Positions 38,490-51,214 of a DNA stretch of 64,000 bases are shown here, piece by piece. The DNA comes from Karalla daura. Taxonomy: Eukaryota > Chordata > Actinopteri > Chaetodontiformes > Leiognathidae. The notes under the pieces were generated by a model. That model worked only from the letters and a program-made list of their open reading frames with translations. It was not told where the DNA came from and ran no database searches. A program made the position numbers and the translations under genes. The stretch is taken from positions 9,589,073 through 9,653,072 of the forward strand of contig CM055207.1 of NCBI GenBank assembly GCA_029224185.1, given 5' to 3'. Numbering within the stretch: the stretch's first letter is position 1; every line of letters begins with the position of its first letter.

Positions 38490-38890
38490 CAGTGTGAAAG
38501 CCATTGTGACTAATCATTCCTCATTACACCGAGGGCTTTGACAAAGTTTAAGGTTACACGGAAATCTGTGCGGCCATTTGTCTTGACGGACACACGCGTT
38601 AATACGTCTGTGGTGCTGGAAACTCTGCCAATTATTATGCCAACATATAAAACACGATGGAGACAAAGCGGCAGACAGCTGAGTGGCTCTTTAGCACCTA
38701 GTATCTGCTTACAAATCTGAAGACTCTCTAAATCTCGAATCCGATGAAAGAAGTGCACCTCTCGCCCGGCTTTCAGCCGCCGCAGAAAGTGTCTTCATTA
38801 CTTTTTCATTATGCGCATTACCTCAATTGTCGTGGTCAACAGTTAATTATGCAAAATATCTGCAGAGTTCTGCTTTGGCATCTCATATTA
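38490..38890. other. Candidate conserved non-coding block
   Basis: Non-repetitive block with CCAATTATTATGCC, CTTTGACAAAGTT, CATTATGCGCATTACCTCAATTG and AGTTAATTATGCAAAATATC (POU/homeodomain-like). It carries more CpGs than its surroundings. The style suggests an enhancer; not tested. Confidence 0.25.
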
Positions 38891-38912
38891 GTGTGTGCTT
38901 CTCTGTCTGAAC

Positions 38913-38943
<31 letters not shown>

Positions 38944-39337
38944 TGTGTGCGCAGGTCTGGGGAGGGAGTTGTGAAAAAAGTGATATGAGGGAGAGAGAGA
39001 GAGAGAGAGAGAGGGGGAAGAAATAGGGGAAACGAGGGGGAGGGCTTGTGTCAAACACATCAGCACATTAGCACACTGTTTGGCTTGGAGAGAGGCAGGA
39101 GGCCTCTAGGGAGATGAATTGCAGAGGTGTGTGTATGTGTGTGTGTGTTTCAGGGAGAGAGAGATGGAGAGACTGAAGGCAGGAAAGAGGAAACATTTTT
39201 TTATGCATGTGTGAGAGAGTGTGTAATGAGAGTGCGAGCATGTCTCTCCCCATGTGGTCGCGCGCGCATGTGTGCGCTCCTGCGTGTGTGCGCCCCTGCG
39301 TGTGTGCGTGTGTGCGTGTGTGCGTGCGTGCGCGTGA
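38913..39337. repeat. Cluster of GT, GA and CG/TG alternating repeats
   Basis: GT run 38913-38950, GA run 38990-39013, GT run 39127-39148, and an alternating purine-pyrimidine stretch 39258-39337 with CGCGCGCATGTGTGCGC. The last is a strong Z-DNA candidate. Many open frames of low-complexity Thr/His or Val/Cys runs here are artefacts. Confidence 0.9.
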
Positions 39338-39764
39338 CATGTGCGGCTCTGGAAGGGAGATGGGGCGGAGGCGAGGAAGAGGACTTCATTCTCCGAACGC
39401 ATGGCCCCAGGCCCCCCGAGAGTGGAGACAGATGAAGAACGACAATCTAAATAGTATGCATCAACCCAAAAAAAAGAAAAAAAACACGGTACGAGAGGAG
39501 GGAAGGGGGGTAGCAAACGGGAGAAATCAAACGCAGCTGAATGAACCTGCCAAGCGCTGGCTCCGGAATGGAGAAGGGCGAAGGCGACAGGGACCACGCC
39601 CGGGGACCTGCCAGGTTGCTGTTTGCAGGCTTACAGGGCAATAAGGGGACGCCGGTACCCGCAGTCTGACCCATGATGCACTACAGGGAATACATTCCCC
39701 CTGAATCTTTTCGACATCCCCCTGTTTTTTCCAGGTTCTCTCTGGAGGGTAGCGTGTGCTGAAC

Positions 39765-39830
39765 TCGCCGCGCTGTCGCGGTGACCCTGACCCGCACACG
39801 TAGCACGGTAATGGATGGTTGTTAAATGGG
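39765..39830 (-). repeat. Possible CCATCC-type repeat head, reverse
   Basis: GCTGTCGCGGTGACCCTGAC followed by GCACGGTAATGGATGGTTG resembles the inverted first 50 bases of the family. Short and diverged. Confidence 0.35.
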
Positions 39831-42800
39831 ATACAGTGGGGACTGCACTTCAAACAGAATGCTGAAGCTCCTGTGTGTCAGCTAGCACCCACTCCGCTAA
39901 TATGTTCTTTTGCAACGGCTCAACATGGATTAATCAGGTAGGACGTCAAAGCGGGCCTGGCCCCGCTGAGTGCAGACCCACGCTCGTAATTGCAATCATG
40001 TGGAACACTTGGCGCACCCTCCCCATCTACCCAACCATCTTTGAAAAAAAGCTCTGTCAAAAAAAAAAGAAAAAAAGAAAGAAAAAAAGGCAGCCACAGT
40101 GTGGAGGGTGATCCACATCTGGTCATTTTTTTAATCATCACAAAAATTTGCTATGGACCCCAGCATGAGTAAAGGAGAAAGATCAGTATTTCAGATCGAT
40201 CTGTTCTGGGATTGATTATCATGAAAATATCAATATAAAAAATCAATGATTTGGAGCAGACTACCACCCTCACCGGGATCTAATCTATTAATTCCCAGTC
40301 AAATGCAAATATAAAATAAGGGCTGCAGCTTTGCATTTCTTTCACTGTTATTAAAAAGAGATAGATTAACAGGGAGACACACTGATCACTCTGATCACAC
40401 TGGAGATTTTGTACAAAGTATCAGAATCATACTGTTATCAATGATAATAGCCCAGAAGGACACAGTATCTAAATCATCAATACTGCATATCACTAAGCAC
40501 AGGGCTTTAGGGTCTTGGTTTGATTTATGTCGCTGGATTTGTAAGCAATGACTTTCTGTGACAGTGCGGGATGCTGGAGAGCATCTCACGTCTGTGCTGG
40601 AGGCCTTTATGTGGGAGTTTGGTTCCAGACAGACCTGCAATTACTGTTAGCATCCACATTTCTATCCTATTGCCCGTAACCACCATCTTTATCTAATGGC
40701 ATCCTGGCTGCGACTGTCATACCCTGGTATTATAGAAACTATTGCCATTGTCATTAGATGTAACCCGGGGCCGGTGCCTATGCTGACTTCCCGTAATACG
40801 TTTGCTTTGGGTCTGGAGATGTAAAGCACTGAGTTCTTTCCACACATCCAAGCATCAATCGGCCTTTTATTTTTTGTTCGGATAAACCCCTAATGGAGAA
40901 CAACTTGATCGTTAGCCAAAGAATGAGCCGTCTGTAAATAAGAAGGCAATAAGATGCAATAGATTGTTCCCATCTAAAAGCCTGAAGCACAGCCTAAGAG
41001 TCCCAGAGGGGACGTCGCATGACACACCCTGTTCATCAAGCTCCTTTGTGTGCCCAGATCACACACACTCACACACATGTGGACCCGGTTTGTCTGTTTT
41101 AATCTTCTTAGGCTGGATTTTCTTGCCGGCAGACATGCCTGAAACCTATGCATGTCGGCATATATGATATGTGGGATCTCTATTCTTAAGCCAGGATGGA
41201 AGCCACTAGATCAGACCTGGGGGGGATGAGTTAAAAAAAAAAGTGATCACAATTCATTTTTCTTGAGGGCGGTGGCTGTTTGACCTTTGAAGTGGTGCTG
41301 GGTGGGGTTTCTCATGCCAGAGGCAGGTGGACACCACAGTATATTTCACCCAAGAGGACATGACGTGTTACCAGAGACAGACAGCGAAGGGATGGTTGCA
41401 AGGTCAAGAGTGTACAGTGTTCAAGTAGTCAGACAGACAGACGGATAAGCCCCACACACACACACACACACACACTCCACCATTCATTTAGATTTGTCTC
41501 TTGCTGATCTACCACTTCCTGTCACAACGAGTAGACAGAGAAGCTTTGGATGGGGAAATCTACCCTTCAGCAAAACACATTCATGCTGCTAGCCAGGGAG
41601 GAAGACATAAGAACAGGGAGGGGGGAAAAAAAGAAAAAAGAAAAAAAATTCAGGCCCGCTCCTCTGAGCCAGGGAGAGAGGGAGAGGGAGAGAGGGAGAG
41701 GAGAAAGAGCAAGAGAGCAGTAATACGTTTTCATCTGAAATATTAAAGCCTCTGCATTAATCTGTCTTCCCTCTCCCTGGGGTGCTGGTGAAGGCTCTCA
41801 CTGTCCTAGAGTTCCCTGGAAAAAGGACAGAGGCTGGCAACCTCACCTCCTCCTCCTCTACAGGCCAGCGCCGGCTCTCCACCTCTCCTCTCATAATGGC
41901 CATTTAAGTGTTTGTGTGGGAGTGGGCAGTGTGCTGAGGCGCTCTGAAATGGCCGCTACAGGCAGCAACTGCCGTCTGCTCTATTATTACTTTCTGTAAT
42001 TTTACTTTTTTGTTTGTTTTTTGGGGGTTTCTTAAACTTGTATTTGTCATTTAATCAAACAGTTGCTGGACAAACAGTTTTAAGAATAAGAATTTGTACT
42101 TTTGATTCACCATGCAATCAGAACTGACCAACTGACTGATTGATTTGCCACCAGAGGCTATTGTGAGGGTTGATAATAATTTGTCCTTTTATTTTGGACC
42201 TCTGGGAGGCCGTGATTGACATTTATCGATAAGTAATGGACAATAACGTCAATAACGTAAAGGAAACGCAAAGGCAGCTTTAATATAAAGAATCAGTTCT
42301 TGTTCATACAATTTGTGGATTGATACATCAAAGTTGGCCGCGGTAATTTCAGCCTTTAATGGACACAGATTCCCCAGTGAGGTGATCAATTTTTAACATT
42401 CTTCGTTCTAGACTTCATTAAAAAAGCAGCTCCTAATGAGCACTCTCTCTCTCACTTTCTCTCTCTCTGTCTATTGAGCTTTTAACACCTGCTCTGAATG
42501 TTCTGCTGGCACTCCATGAAGGTGGTGGCACCCATCTACTGTAGGCCTTTATCTAGGCCACCAGATCCACAGCTGGACCCATCTGGCCTCACTCTCTTTC
42601 TCTCCCCATCTTCATACTCCCTCAAATGCAAATACACATGCACACACACACGCACACATGTATGTTGCAGATACACATGACATTCAGCATTATACACACA
42701 CACACACACACACGCCAGCTGTTGTGGATTATCAGAGAACAAGTGCAGGTCTATTTTCTGACGTCTGCCCAGCATTTGATGGCCTTGCCCGGTATGTGAC

Positions 42801-42880
42801 CCAAAACAAAAGCACCAGTGTTACGTGTCAGGTTGGGCGCATAGTGTTTTTCTCTCCCCCTCACACTGTCCGTCTGTCTC
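39831..42880. other. Intron; simple repeats only
   Basis: A-rich tract 40059-40088, CA run 41453-41475, A/G-rich tract 41610-41712, CT-rich 42442-42470, CA runs 42640-42657 and 42694-42713. No exon recognised. Confidence 0.5.
41453..41475. repeat. CA microsatellite
   Basis: About 11 CA units. Confidence 0.95.
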
Positions 42881-42889
42881 TCACCTGTT

Positions 42890-43330
42890 AGCTCAGGTGC
42901 TTGATTGGGCCACACCCCAATTGGTGGATGGAAGACAGCTTAGTGGCTCCTGATTCCATCTCCTTGCAGCCGGACCATATAAGGGAGGACGAAAGGGAGC
43001 TGTCTCTCTCACTGCTGGCTTTTGCATTTTGGTACTGCTTTCGCTTCCTTTCTGATATGTGTTTTGGAAGGTGTGATGAGAGGTTAAGGAGCAGTTAAAT
43101 TTGGAGTACACTTCACATTTCTGCACTCACGCAGGTGACAATTGTTAACTCGCTAGGTTTATTGTTAGTGCCACTGTTCTTTTTATTAGACGAAATGGGT
43201 GTTTTCTTTGTGCTTTATTTTCAATCAGAGATAGTTAAGCCAGGCCTACATATTATCATTTTATTTGGCACAATCACTTTGTCCTTTCCCCCCACCACCA
43301 CTGTGTCATCTTTTGTTATAATAAATCACT
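42890..43330 (+). other. Promoter-like or solo-LTR-like block
   Basis: In one orientation within 440 bases: GCTTGATTGGGCCACACCCC and CCAATTGG (42918-42925), CCATATAAGG (42975-42984) and an AATAAA (43320-43325) in AT-rich sequence. Spacing resembles the U3-R-U5 order of a fish LTR, but no matching second LTR, primer-binding site or terminal inverted dinucleotide was identified. It points away from nrg3 (plus strand). Confidence 0.3.
42975..42984. promoter_or_regulatory. CArG box (SRF-type site)
   Basis: CCATATAAGG fits CC(A/T)6GG exactly. The same bases also fit a TATA box (TATAAG). Confidence 0.45.
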
Positions 43331-45244
43331 ATTTAGTTTACTTCCACTGAGACTCATTTGATTTCTTGATTGTCGCATAACTGTCAACTGGCATGTGGAT
43401 GTAACAATCAGCCTTCTATCTTTTTAATCGATTTTAATCAGCCTAAAAACTTCCATTTTTAATAAAGCCCAGAGGCCTTTGGGAGCAAGTTGAGTACAAG
43501 TACTAGAATGTCATTGTGTAGAGGGATGTCCCTGTTTGCGGTTTAAAATCCGGCAACTTAAAACTCCTCCAAAACCCTCAGCTCGGGCTAAGAAGGCCAT
43601 GAATTATGCCTCGCGCTTTATTCTCGTATCTGATCGTGACTTGACATGGCCACTCGGGGAGACGTGGTTTCTTTTAATCAAGACGGTCCCGTCTTCTGAG
43701 AAACAGGAAATCTGTCTGCCCTCACCTTCATCTATCTTAACCTCCCTCCATACATTGATCTCACACACTGACCCTCCAATCCTCCCACTACCCGATCTCA
43801 GCTTAATCTTCATTATTCTCTGTAATGCCACAGACTCTTTCGGGTGGCCTCATCTTCACTAACCCTCCCAACCCCCTGCTAGTCCAATACCACCCTCACC
43901 AGACACACAACCACCCACACACCCGCACACACACACACTGAAAGTACTACTTTTGTAAAACAGACGGTTTTAGGAGTAACAACATGCAAAATAGACACTT
44001 GGGTACCCAGCTGAGGCTTTAAAGCTTAACTTAATATGAGGAGGAGAGGGTGAAAGCGACGGACTGAGACAACCCCACCAATTGCTTTCCCACAACAGCA
44101 ATAACATATTCCATCATATCCCTGAAGCATCCCTGACTCCAGCTGGGATCAAAGAGTATACTTGATGACTGAGAGAGGAGTGCATATTAGTGCCTGCATC
44201 GGCAGTGTCTCACTTGCGCCGAACCCTTCATTTCGTTCCATTAAAAGCCATCATGGAAAATACATAATAGGGTTTGCAGATCCCATTTCCTCCGTAAGTA
44301 CAACTGGAGAAGACACCGAGGGAGGACGTCGGTCATGTGCCAACACACTTTCGCGAAACAATAAGGGTTGGTCAATGCTGGTCTTTGTTGGTCATTAGAC
44401 AAAAAAAAGCAGTTAACGGATTACAGTGCCAGAAAATAAATTGTAGCTGCATCAGGTGGTGCTGCAGATACCTTACTATTATTTCAACACACGGGGCAAT
44501 ATGCGTCATTTTGCCACATATTCTCTATTCAAAAGATCAAACGAGATCCCACGTCTCGCTCTGCTTGTATTCCTTTCAGGCTGTCTGTGACAGGTGTTTT
44601 ATAGGGAGGAGTGCTGTTGTTGTGGATGTCCTATCAATGATTCAATGCAGCGCATCAGATGGAAGGCAGAGACAGAGAGAAAGATGTCTGGTGCCTGGAT
44701 GTTCGGAAGGAACTTTCAATATATAATTCACTGAGTTGTCTGACAGGTTCGGGTGTTAATGTGACGGATGTTCTTTCAGTCTGCCAAAGAGTCAGTGTTC
44801 TTAATCCTTTGGATCTTCTAGGACACTTTGAGCATGAACTGCACTGCTGCATGTCCTTTTATGATCTTTTGATCCTTACAGCAGGCTACTGAAGAACCTC
44901 AACCCACACACACACACACATACACACACACATATAGGGAGATATGTAGCACTCACACAACAGTAATTGACAAGCGGCTCCTCCACTTAACTGAGCTGCA
45001 CAGCGGGGCCACATACAGTAACTTTCCACACGAGCCTGCTCAATCAACGTGCCAAGGGTAATCAAGCGTCCATGAGCTCCATGAGTAATAAAAACACCTG
45101 GCACACTGATATTGAAGGCTAAAATAACATTTTAGACTGGCAAGCGTGACGGCTGATTAATGTGTTTACGCCCCACTGTTTCCAACAGTGACATAACCTG
45201 CACCATGAGCTGCAGCACCGTCAACAACGCTCTGTTCTCCATCC
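43331..45244. other. Intron; no gene
   Basis: CA-rich at 43910-43940 and CA run at 44904-44933. No exon recognised. Confidence 0.5.
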
Positions 45245-45352
45245 CCAACATTGGGTTGGAACCACTTTCTATTCCCCGTTTCCGAACTCAGCCAAAAAAC
45301 ATGCATGTTTTGGTCAACTGGAGATTAACTTACACTGAAGTTTGAGAGTGAA

Positions 45353-45412
<60 letters not shown>

Positions 45413-45500
45413 CTGTCCTGGATGTATTACCTATGTGTGGTGGGATAAACTCCAGCTGACCCTTACAACGGCAAGTATAAAGCAGAAAATGGACTGATGG
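45245..45500 (-). repeat. CCATCC-type fish repeat, reverse, expanded by a GT microsatellite
   Basis: AAAAACATGCATGTTTTGGT, CAACTGGAGATTAACTTACA, GAGAGTGAATC, then GT repeats, then GCCTGTCCTGGATGTATTAC, GTGGTGGGATAAACTCCAGC and GAAAATGGACTGATGGA. The GTGTGAATG-type segment of the repeat has seeded the microsatellite at 45355-45411. Confidence 0.75.
45355..45411. repeat. GT microsatellite
   Basis: 28 uninterrupted GT units inside a reverse CCATCC-type repeat. Confidence 0.97.
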
Positions 45501-48079
45501 ATTTGCATTTGTGCTTACTAAAAGAGCAAAGGCCGGGGTATGTAGCTGATATGCGTGGAACGTCAGTTCTTGTACCCACCTTTTGATGATAGGAGAGCAA
45601 AGCAGCAGCATGTGAGAGCTGCATGTTTGTGTTAAGCTCAGGCAACAAATCTATAGAAGAGAGCCATGTAAGATGGCAGATTAGGGGAATATGAAACACA
45701 CTCTGGAGTGAGCGCTAGGAAAGGGCTTTTGTCTTGTTATCTTCGGGACTGAGTTGACATTATCCCCATGGATAAGGTTTTACCATGCATGGATTACCGC
45801 GTGAGACAAGCTGTGCGCGCCCCTAGGAAAATAACACGAGAGGACCTTCGCCGATGACTGTCTTCATCTCCCTCCCCACTCAGGCTGTCCCTCTCTCCCT
45901 ATTCATCAATGCCATGATCAGCACACCTGGGGCTCCCGACACACAGTCTGAAAGTAATGGTATCTGCGGCATCTTCACGATGGGGCATTGGGTCATCCTT
46001 CACTTTCTATTGAGAAATCAGCAACAAACATACTTTGAAAACCCAAACAATCCATTGCTCAGTCTTTGAAGGCATGTTAAATCTATATCACTGCATTTAT
46101 GGTTTATTAATGCTAAAATACTCAACTGACAGGCCTTTGTAGTGTGGTTTAAAACAAAGGGAAGAAAGTAAGTGCAAGGCATACTGAAAAATATCCAGGG
46201 ACATGTAAAGGTTACAGGTTAAAGGAATACAGAAAAAGAAGGGCAACTGACATTGACTTTTTTTAAAGCTGTCTCCCTTGATTTGCTTCTTTAATGTCCT
46301 GGGTAATAGTTATTCACAATTTGGAAGTATAGTTTAACAAAAAAAAAGCAATTTTATCTCTGTTTCCCAACATGTAACAGATCAACAATGGGTATAGGTT
46401 CAGGCGTGAATAGACGTGGTATACCCCACACAGACTCGTCGTCCCCCACTTTAAGCTTTATGTGAAGTCTGAAGTCTTTTAGAGTTGGAACGCACAGAGC
46501 CTAATGACGCATGGAGCCAGTGTTCTTCAAAGCAGCCAGCCCTGTGTTAAAACAGCTCATCGCTCTGATTTAACTAGACCGACAGGCTCTCTTTGCCGTT
46601 TTTTGATCAGAAGTCTGGTGGCAGGGCAGAGGGGCATGTTAGCAAGGCAGCTTGCTTGACATGAATGTCCTCCGCGAGACGTATGTGAGAACTCCATTCT
46701 TGAGAAAAATGACTCAGACAGACTTCAAGCAGGGTCACGATATAACAGTGAAACCCAGAGACGTTTTTCTCTCCAATGAAAGGAATTTGGTTTGAATGGA
46801 GTGAAAGTAACTTTGGAACTGGCAGAGTAGGTAACATTTTCTTAGACGTCTTAACAATAGTGATTTTTAAAGAGTGTGGGGGAAAAAAGCCCCATTCTCA
46901 AGGGATATGCATTTAATTTTCTTGACATTAACTGAGTCGTTGTTGAAGTCATGCTCAAAGCATCCAGTGGGATGACAGAACATGGAGGATTTACTTTCAG
47001 TCACAGCCAAGAAGAAAAGAGTTCTGAGGCAGGAAACATCTATTCAGAAATGTGTGCCTTTTGAAGGTGTGAGCACAGAGGGTTATCAGTTTGTATGTGA
47101 AAATACCAGCTCTGACAAATATCATTGTTGGGAAAAATTAGCTAATTCCTTCATTTGTGCATTAGAGGCATAACATATTACCATTATGTAATGCTTTACA
47201 AAATAACAGATGAAATGGATAATCTATTAGCAATCCCATTTGACATCTGCCGTAAGGTGCACAAAGGTGTGAATGGAAATGATAATGCAAGGCAGCAATC
47301 TGTCATGGAAAGCAGTGACTAAGCATGTCACACCTATGCAGCTTTAAAGCTCAGAGTCAAAAGCAGCACTGGGGAACTTCAAAGGCCTCTCTAAAAACAG
47401 CATCACAACTGATAATAACAAAAATGAAATACTCCGGCTTCCTTGTCACAATTTCCCTGGGAATTTCATAGGAGGGAGCGGTGACAATACCTAATATGGA
47501 ATGTTGAATGATAGTCTCAACTCTCGCGGTGCGATTCCCAAGATACCAAGCCGCTCATTGGCTGCTATTGTCAGGAACGCGAGGTGAATGAAGGAAAGCC
47601 ACGAAGAGGAACCGAGAGCAACGCGAGAGGCCTTAAAATAGAGAATGGGAGGATGAGAGTACAAAAAAGGAGAAACTAAGTATAGAGGCATGAATGATTG
47701 TGGGAGGGAGGCGAGAGGTGACCTCCATCTCCACCTCCACCTCCACACGCCACAACAAGCCTCTCCATCTCAAACGGGGCAACCATGGCACATTTCCCGT
47801 CGCTGGGGGTGGCAGCAGGCCGCGCATTGCAGTGAATCAATCCGACTGCTGAAACCTCCGCAATCCACACTTTCCTGCAGGCTCATCATGTTCCCAGATG
47901 CTATGTGTGAAGCACGGTTGGTGAGAAATCATGCTCCACATGCCGCGTGTACCTCGGTTTTGAAGTCGTGACCGTACAGGCGGTGCGTTTTAGCTGCAGA
48001 GAAGTTAGATTATTAGAGCTGAAATAAAACAATGACGCAGACAGCAAATGATGTCTCAGATTTACTAGTTTTAACAGTG
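45501..48079. other. Intron; no feature seen
   Basis: Non-repetitive, no exon, no recognisable mobile element. Confidence 0.5.
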
Positions 48080-48345
48080 CCAAAACCCCATCCATCCATC
48101 CATTATCTAACCTGCTTTGTATTTTAATGATGTTGCTGGGGTCTGTTGGAGCCAAGCAACAGCATACATCGGGTGAAAAAGGCAGACATTTCTCTGTCCA
48201 ACTGTCCTCAACATGGTTTTAGACTGTGGGAGGAACCTGCACAAAACCCACATTCAGAAAGACTGTGAGTCTGACTGGGATTTGGACCCAGGAACATCTT
48301 ACTGTGAGGAGACAGCACTAACAACTCATCCACCGTCACCAGAAA
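48080..48345 (+). repeat. CCATCC-type fish repeat, nearly full length
   Basis: CCATCCATCCATCCATTATC at the head, then AACCTGCTTTGTATTTTAAT, GTTGCTGGGGTCTGTTGGAG, ACTGTGGGAGGAACCTGCAC, GGGATTTGGACCCAGGAACA, TCTTACTGTGAGGAGACAGC and ACTAACAACTCATCCACCGT. The GGATTTGGACCC piece resembles the family's TTCGAACCC stretch. Best preserved copy in the window. Confidence 0.88.
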
Positions 48346-50140
48346 CTCAAAAATATCATTTATAATGAGCATTGTGTGATAGCACCCACAGTGCTCTGCT
48401 TGTATAAGCCCTCACGCTGCTTTAAAATGTTGCTTTAAAAGGATATGTGGGCCATAAATATGTTTTTATAATGGATAATGAAGACTTTATGCAGCCACCG
48501 CAGCTGTAATCCCTCCGAAATGGGACCATATATCCAATTGGAAAGGGAGGAACTCCAGCTACATAATACCCAATTCACATATGACACTGCAGTTGCCGTT
48601 TGTGCTTCCTTGACAGAAAAAAAATATTTTTTTAGGTTGTTATTAGATTTATTGCATCCCACCAAAACCTGCCTCAAAGCTACCTTCTAACCCTGCAGGT
48701 CCTATCCTCGCTCTTGCCCCATTTGCAAATTGATAACGGAACCCCAGACCCCCGCAGGGTCTGTAATTCAATATAGGGATCTAACAGTCTCAGATCAGAT
48801 ATGGCGGACTGTAATCCTCTCTACGCTTCCACAGCCACATGCACTACTCTATCTCTCTGCCCCTTGAGCTATAGGTAAATCATTGCCTCTGCTGCCCATG
48901 AATGGATGAGTGGTGTGAGTGAATGAATACACAAATAGATGAATGAATGACTGAGTGAATGAACAGGGTTTCGTTGATAAGATTGGCCTCTGCCAAGTGC
49001 TCCTGAGATACAAATAAACTGTGGCGGAGTGGTGGGTAAGTAGGCATGACAGTGTGTGATTAAAATGAGTGAATTAGTGAGTACTCCCCCAGCACCCACC
49101 CATTACCAGCACCACCAAAACCCAGCCCTTAAAACCCCTTTTCTACTCCCCATTTCTTCCCATTTGAAACAGCATAAAGTAAAGGAGTCATGTTCACAGA
49201 CAATAATGATCCCACTGTTTACTCTCAATTAGGATTATTTCTTTCCTTAGGCGAAGAACACCTTCGTTTCTCAGTGGGAACATTTGTATCCATTAACTCC
49301 GTACTGCATTTATGAGCCTAGATGAGCCCAGTGTGAATCCGAAGTTGTTACTGATTTCGTTTCAAGAGGGAAGTTGTTAATGATTGCCGGTGATCTTGTT
49401 TCTTTTCGAAGGGGGCGGAGGCCACATGCTTTACAGTAAAATCCCATACCATGTCTCTGCCATTAGACCACTGAGCATGGGACATCTCCAGCACTTTATA
49501 AATGGGTACCTTCATCAATTATTCACACATCCGGCAACACACATTCCACATGTTTCCCTCCCCATACATTAATATTTCAGCCCCCCACCCTGTCCACCAC
49601 CCACGTAGGCTGCCCTCTCCCCTCTCTGCCACCTCCCGGTGGACATTTTGTCTACATAAATCACACAGTGACATTAAGGCATCCTAAGATGGCTTCAGTC
49701 CGTGCTTACAGAAGGCAAGCCTCTTTTCCGTCAATCTATAGGTCCCCGGTATGAGAGTCAAACATTGTAATGCATCAAAATTTAGGATATCAATTACAGC
49801 AGTGACGCAAAGTTTACAGGGATTCCTGAATATGTATAGCTCTCACAGGGTGCATTTGATACCTTATTTGTAACATCAGATCAGCCAATAATGAATAATG
49901 TAGGAATATGGAAGAAGTTGCATCTGCATTGTTTAGATATGTTTCTCTGTGTGCTGTGCGTGTTTCCTGTTATCTGCCTTCAAGGTCTGGTCTGTATGGT
50001 ACAGAAGGGCAACAGGAAACACATAAGCAGAGAAATTCCAAGGTTCTTTTTCTATTTTTTTTGTTGTTTAGTGGAACCAAACGTCCCTGAGGACACACTT
50101 GGTCCCAGTCCTTTTAGCACGACCAACAAGCTCTGTATGC
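48346..50140. other. Intron; no feature seen
   Basis: Non-repetitive except short GAATGAATGA repeats near 48930-48962. No exon recognised. Confidence 0.5.
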
Positions 50141-50182
50141 TTAAGGTTAGGGTTAGGGTTAGGGTTAAGGTTGTGGTCAGGG
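50141..50182 (+). repeat. Interstitial telomere-like repeat
   Basis: TTAAGG, three TTAGGG, then TTAAGG and two decayed units. The telomeric hexamer lies inside an intron far from any visible chromosome end. Confidence 0.85.
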
Positions 50183-50504
50183 TCTGCCACTTCAACTGAA
50201 CCACGCCGGATATGTACAGTACACAGCCCCAGAGGAAGCTCTCGCCTGAGAGGTTCAACTCTGGGATCAAATGTCCATTTGTGCGAGAAAGGATGGTTTG
50301 GTGCGAAGCAGGCTCTAGGCCGCTTAGTCAACGTGACACATTCTGGTAGCAGGTTCACCTTTGTGTGTCCAGACCATTAGAGCCCTGCTCACCTGTCGAT
50401 CCCGTTTCTCCTTAGCATGCCCTCAGCAGCATTATGGATGGTGGTGACATATGATAATGGACAAAGGGCAAAGGCGACTGCAGCACTGAATTTATTGCAC
50501 GAAC

Positions 50505-50640
50505 ATGGTTAAGCACTGCGATGCGCCGCAATTATTCTCATTTCCCTTTTCAATCCAGAGATGACAACAATTCAATTAATATACGATGCAAATGCAAATT
50601 TTGATTAGGAAATGTTGGAAATTAAACTGGATCGATCTCC
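50505..50640. promoter_or_regulatory. Candidate regulatory block with overlapping POU octamers
   Basis: ATGCAAATGCAAAT at 50586-50599 contains two perfect ATGCAAAT octamers overlapping by two bases, flanked by CAATTATTCTCATT, CAATTCAATTAATATAC and TTTTGATTAGG. Non-repetitive, AT-rich; enhancer-like but untested. Confidence 0.35.
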
Positions 50641-51118
50641 TGTGGTCCGGTGGTTAGTTGCTTTTACCTTGAGTGTGAGCGCGAGCATGAGCACAATATT
50701 ACTCAGACATGCACGCGCCTTTGCTGTAATGTATAATGTATGATATCATATAATACACTGATAACCTCCGCTGATGTACAGAGACATTCTGACTCATCCC
50801 TGCACAGGATACATCATCCAGACATTGTGGTGACAGGACTGGAGTGAAATACTTGAAAATTCAAATATGGATAATACCTCGAGGGCAATCTGCATAAAAA
50901 GGAGAGATAACAATAGAACGGGTAGAATGGTGGTTTGAGATATGTAAAATGTCTGGCCGAGGCTCATTCACTCGACTGTGATGAGAATATGGCTTTACCT
51001 TGCAGCAGGATCCTCACTTCTGGAGCATGCTCTTATGGTTTTTGACAGTGCTCGCGCCACATAAATTCTTTTTCTTTTTTCTTTTGTATCCAACACACCC
51101 TATTTCTGTCCCGCTGCT

Positions 51119-51170
51119 CGCTCTCTCTCTCTCTCTCTCCCTCTCTCTCTCTCTCTCTCACTCTCTCTCC
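51119..51170. repeat. CT microsatellite
   Basis: About 24 CT units with two single-base interruptions. Confidence 0.95.
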
Positions 51171-51214
51171 CCTTTACCACGGGCTCTCTGCCGCCCACTT
51201 CTTTATTGATTCGG

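Larger units (their letters stand above)
50183..51214. other. Intron; CT microsatellite and octamer block
   Basis: Holds the octamer block (listed separately) and a CT repeat at 51119-51170. No exon recognised. Confidence 0.5.

Noticed and set aside
39106..39644. Overlapping frames of 145-163 codons on both strands
   Set aside because: They are translations of GT/CG/GA microsatellites (Cys-Val or Thr-His runs).
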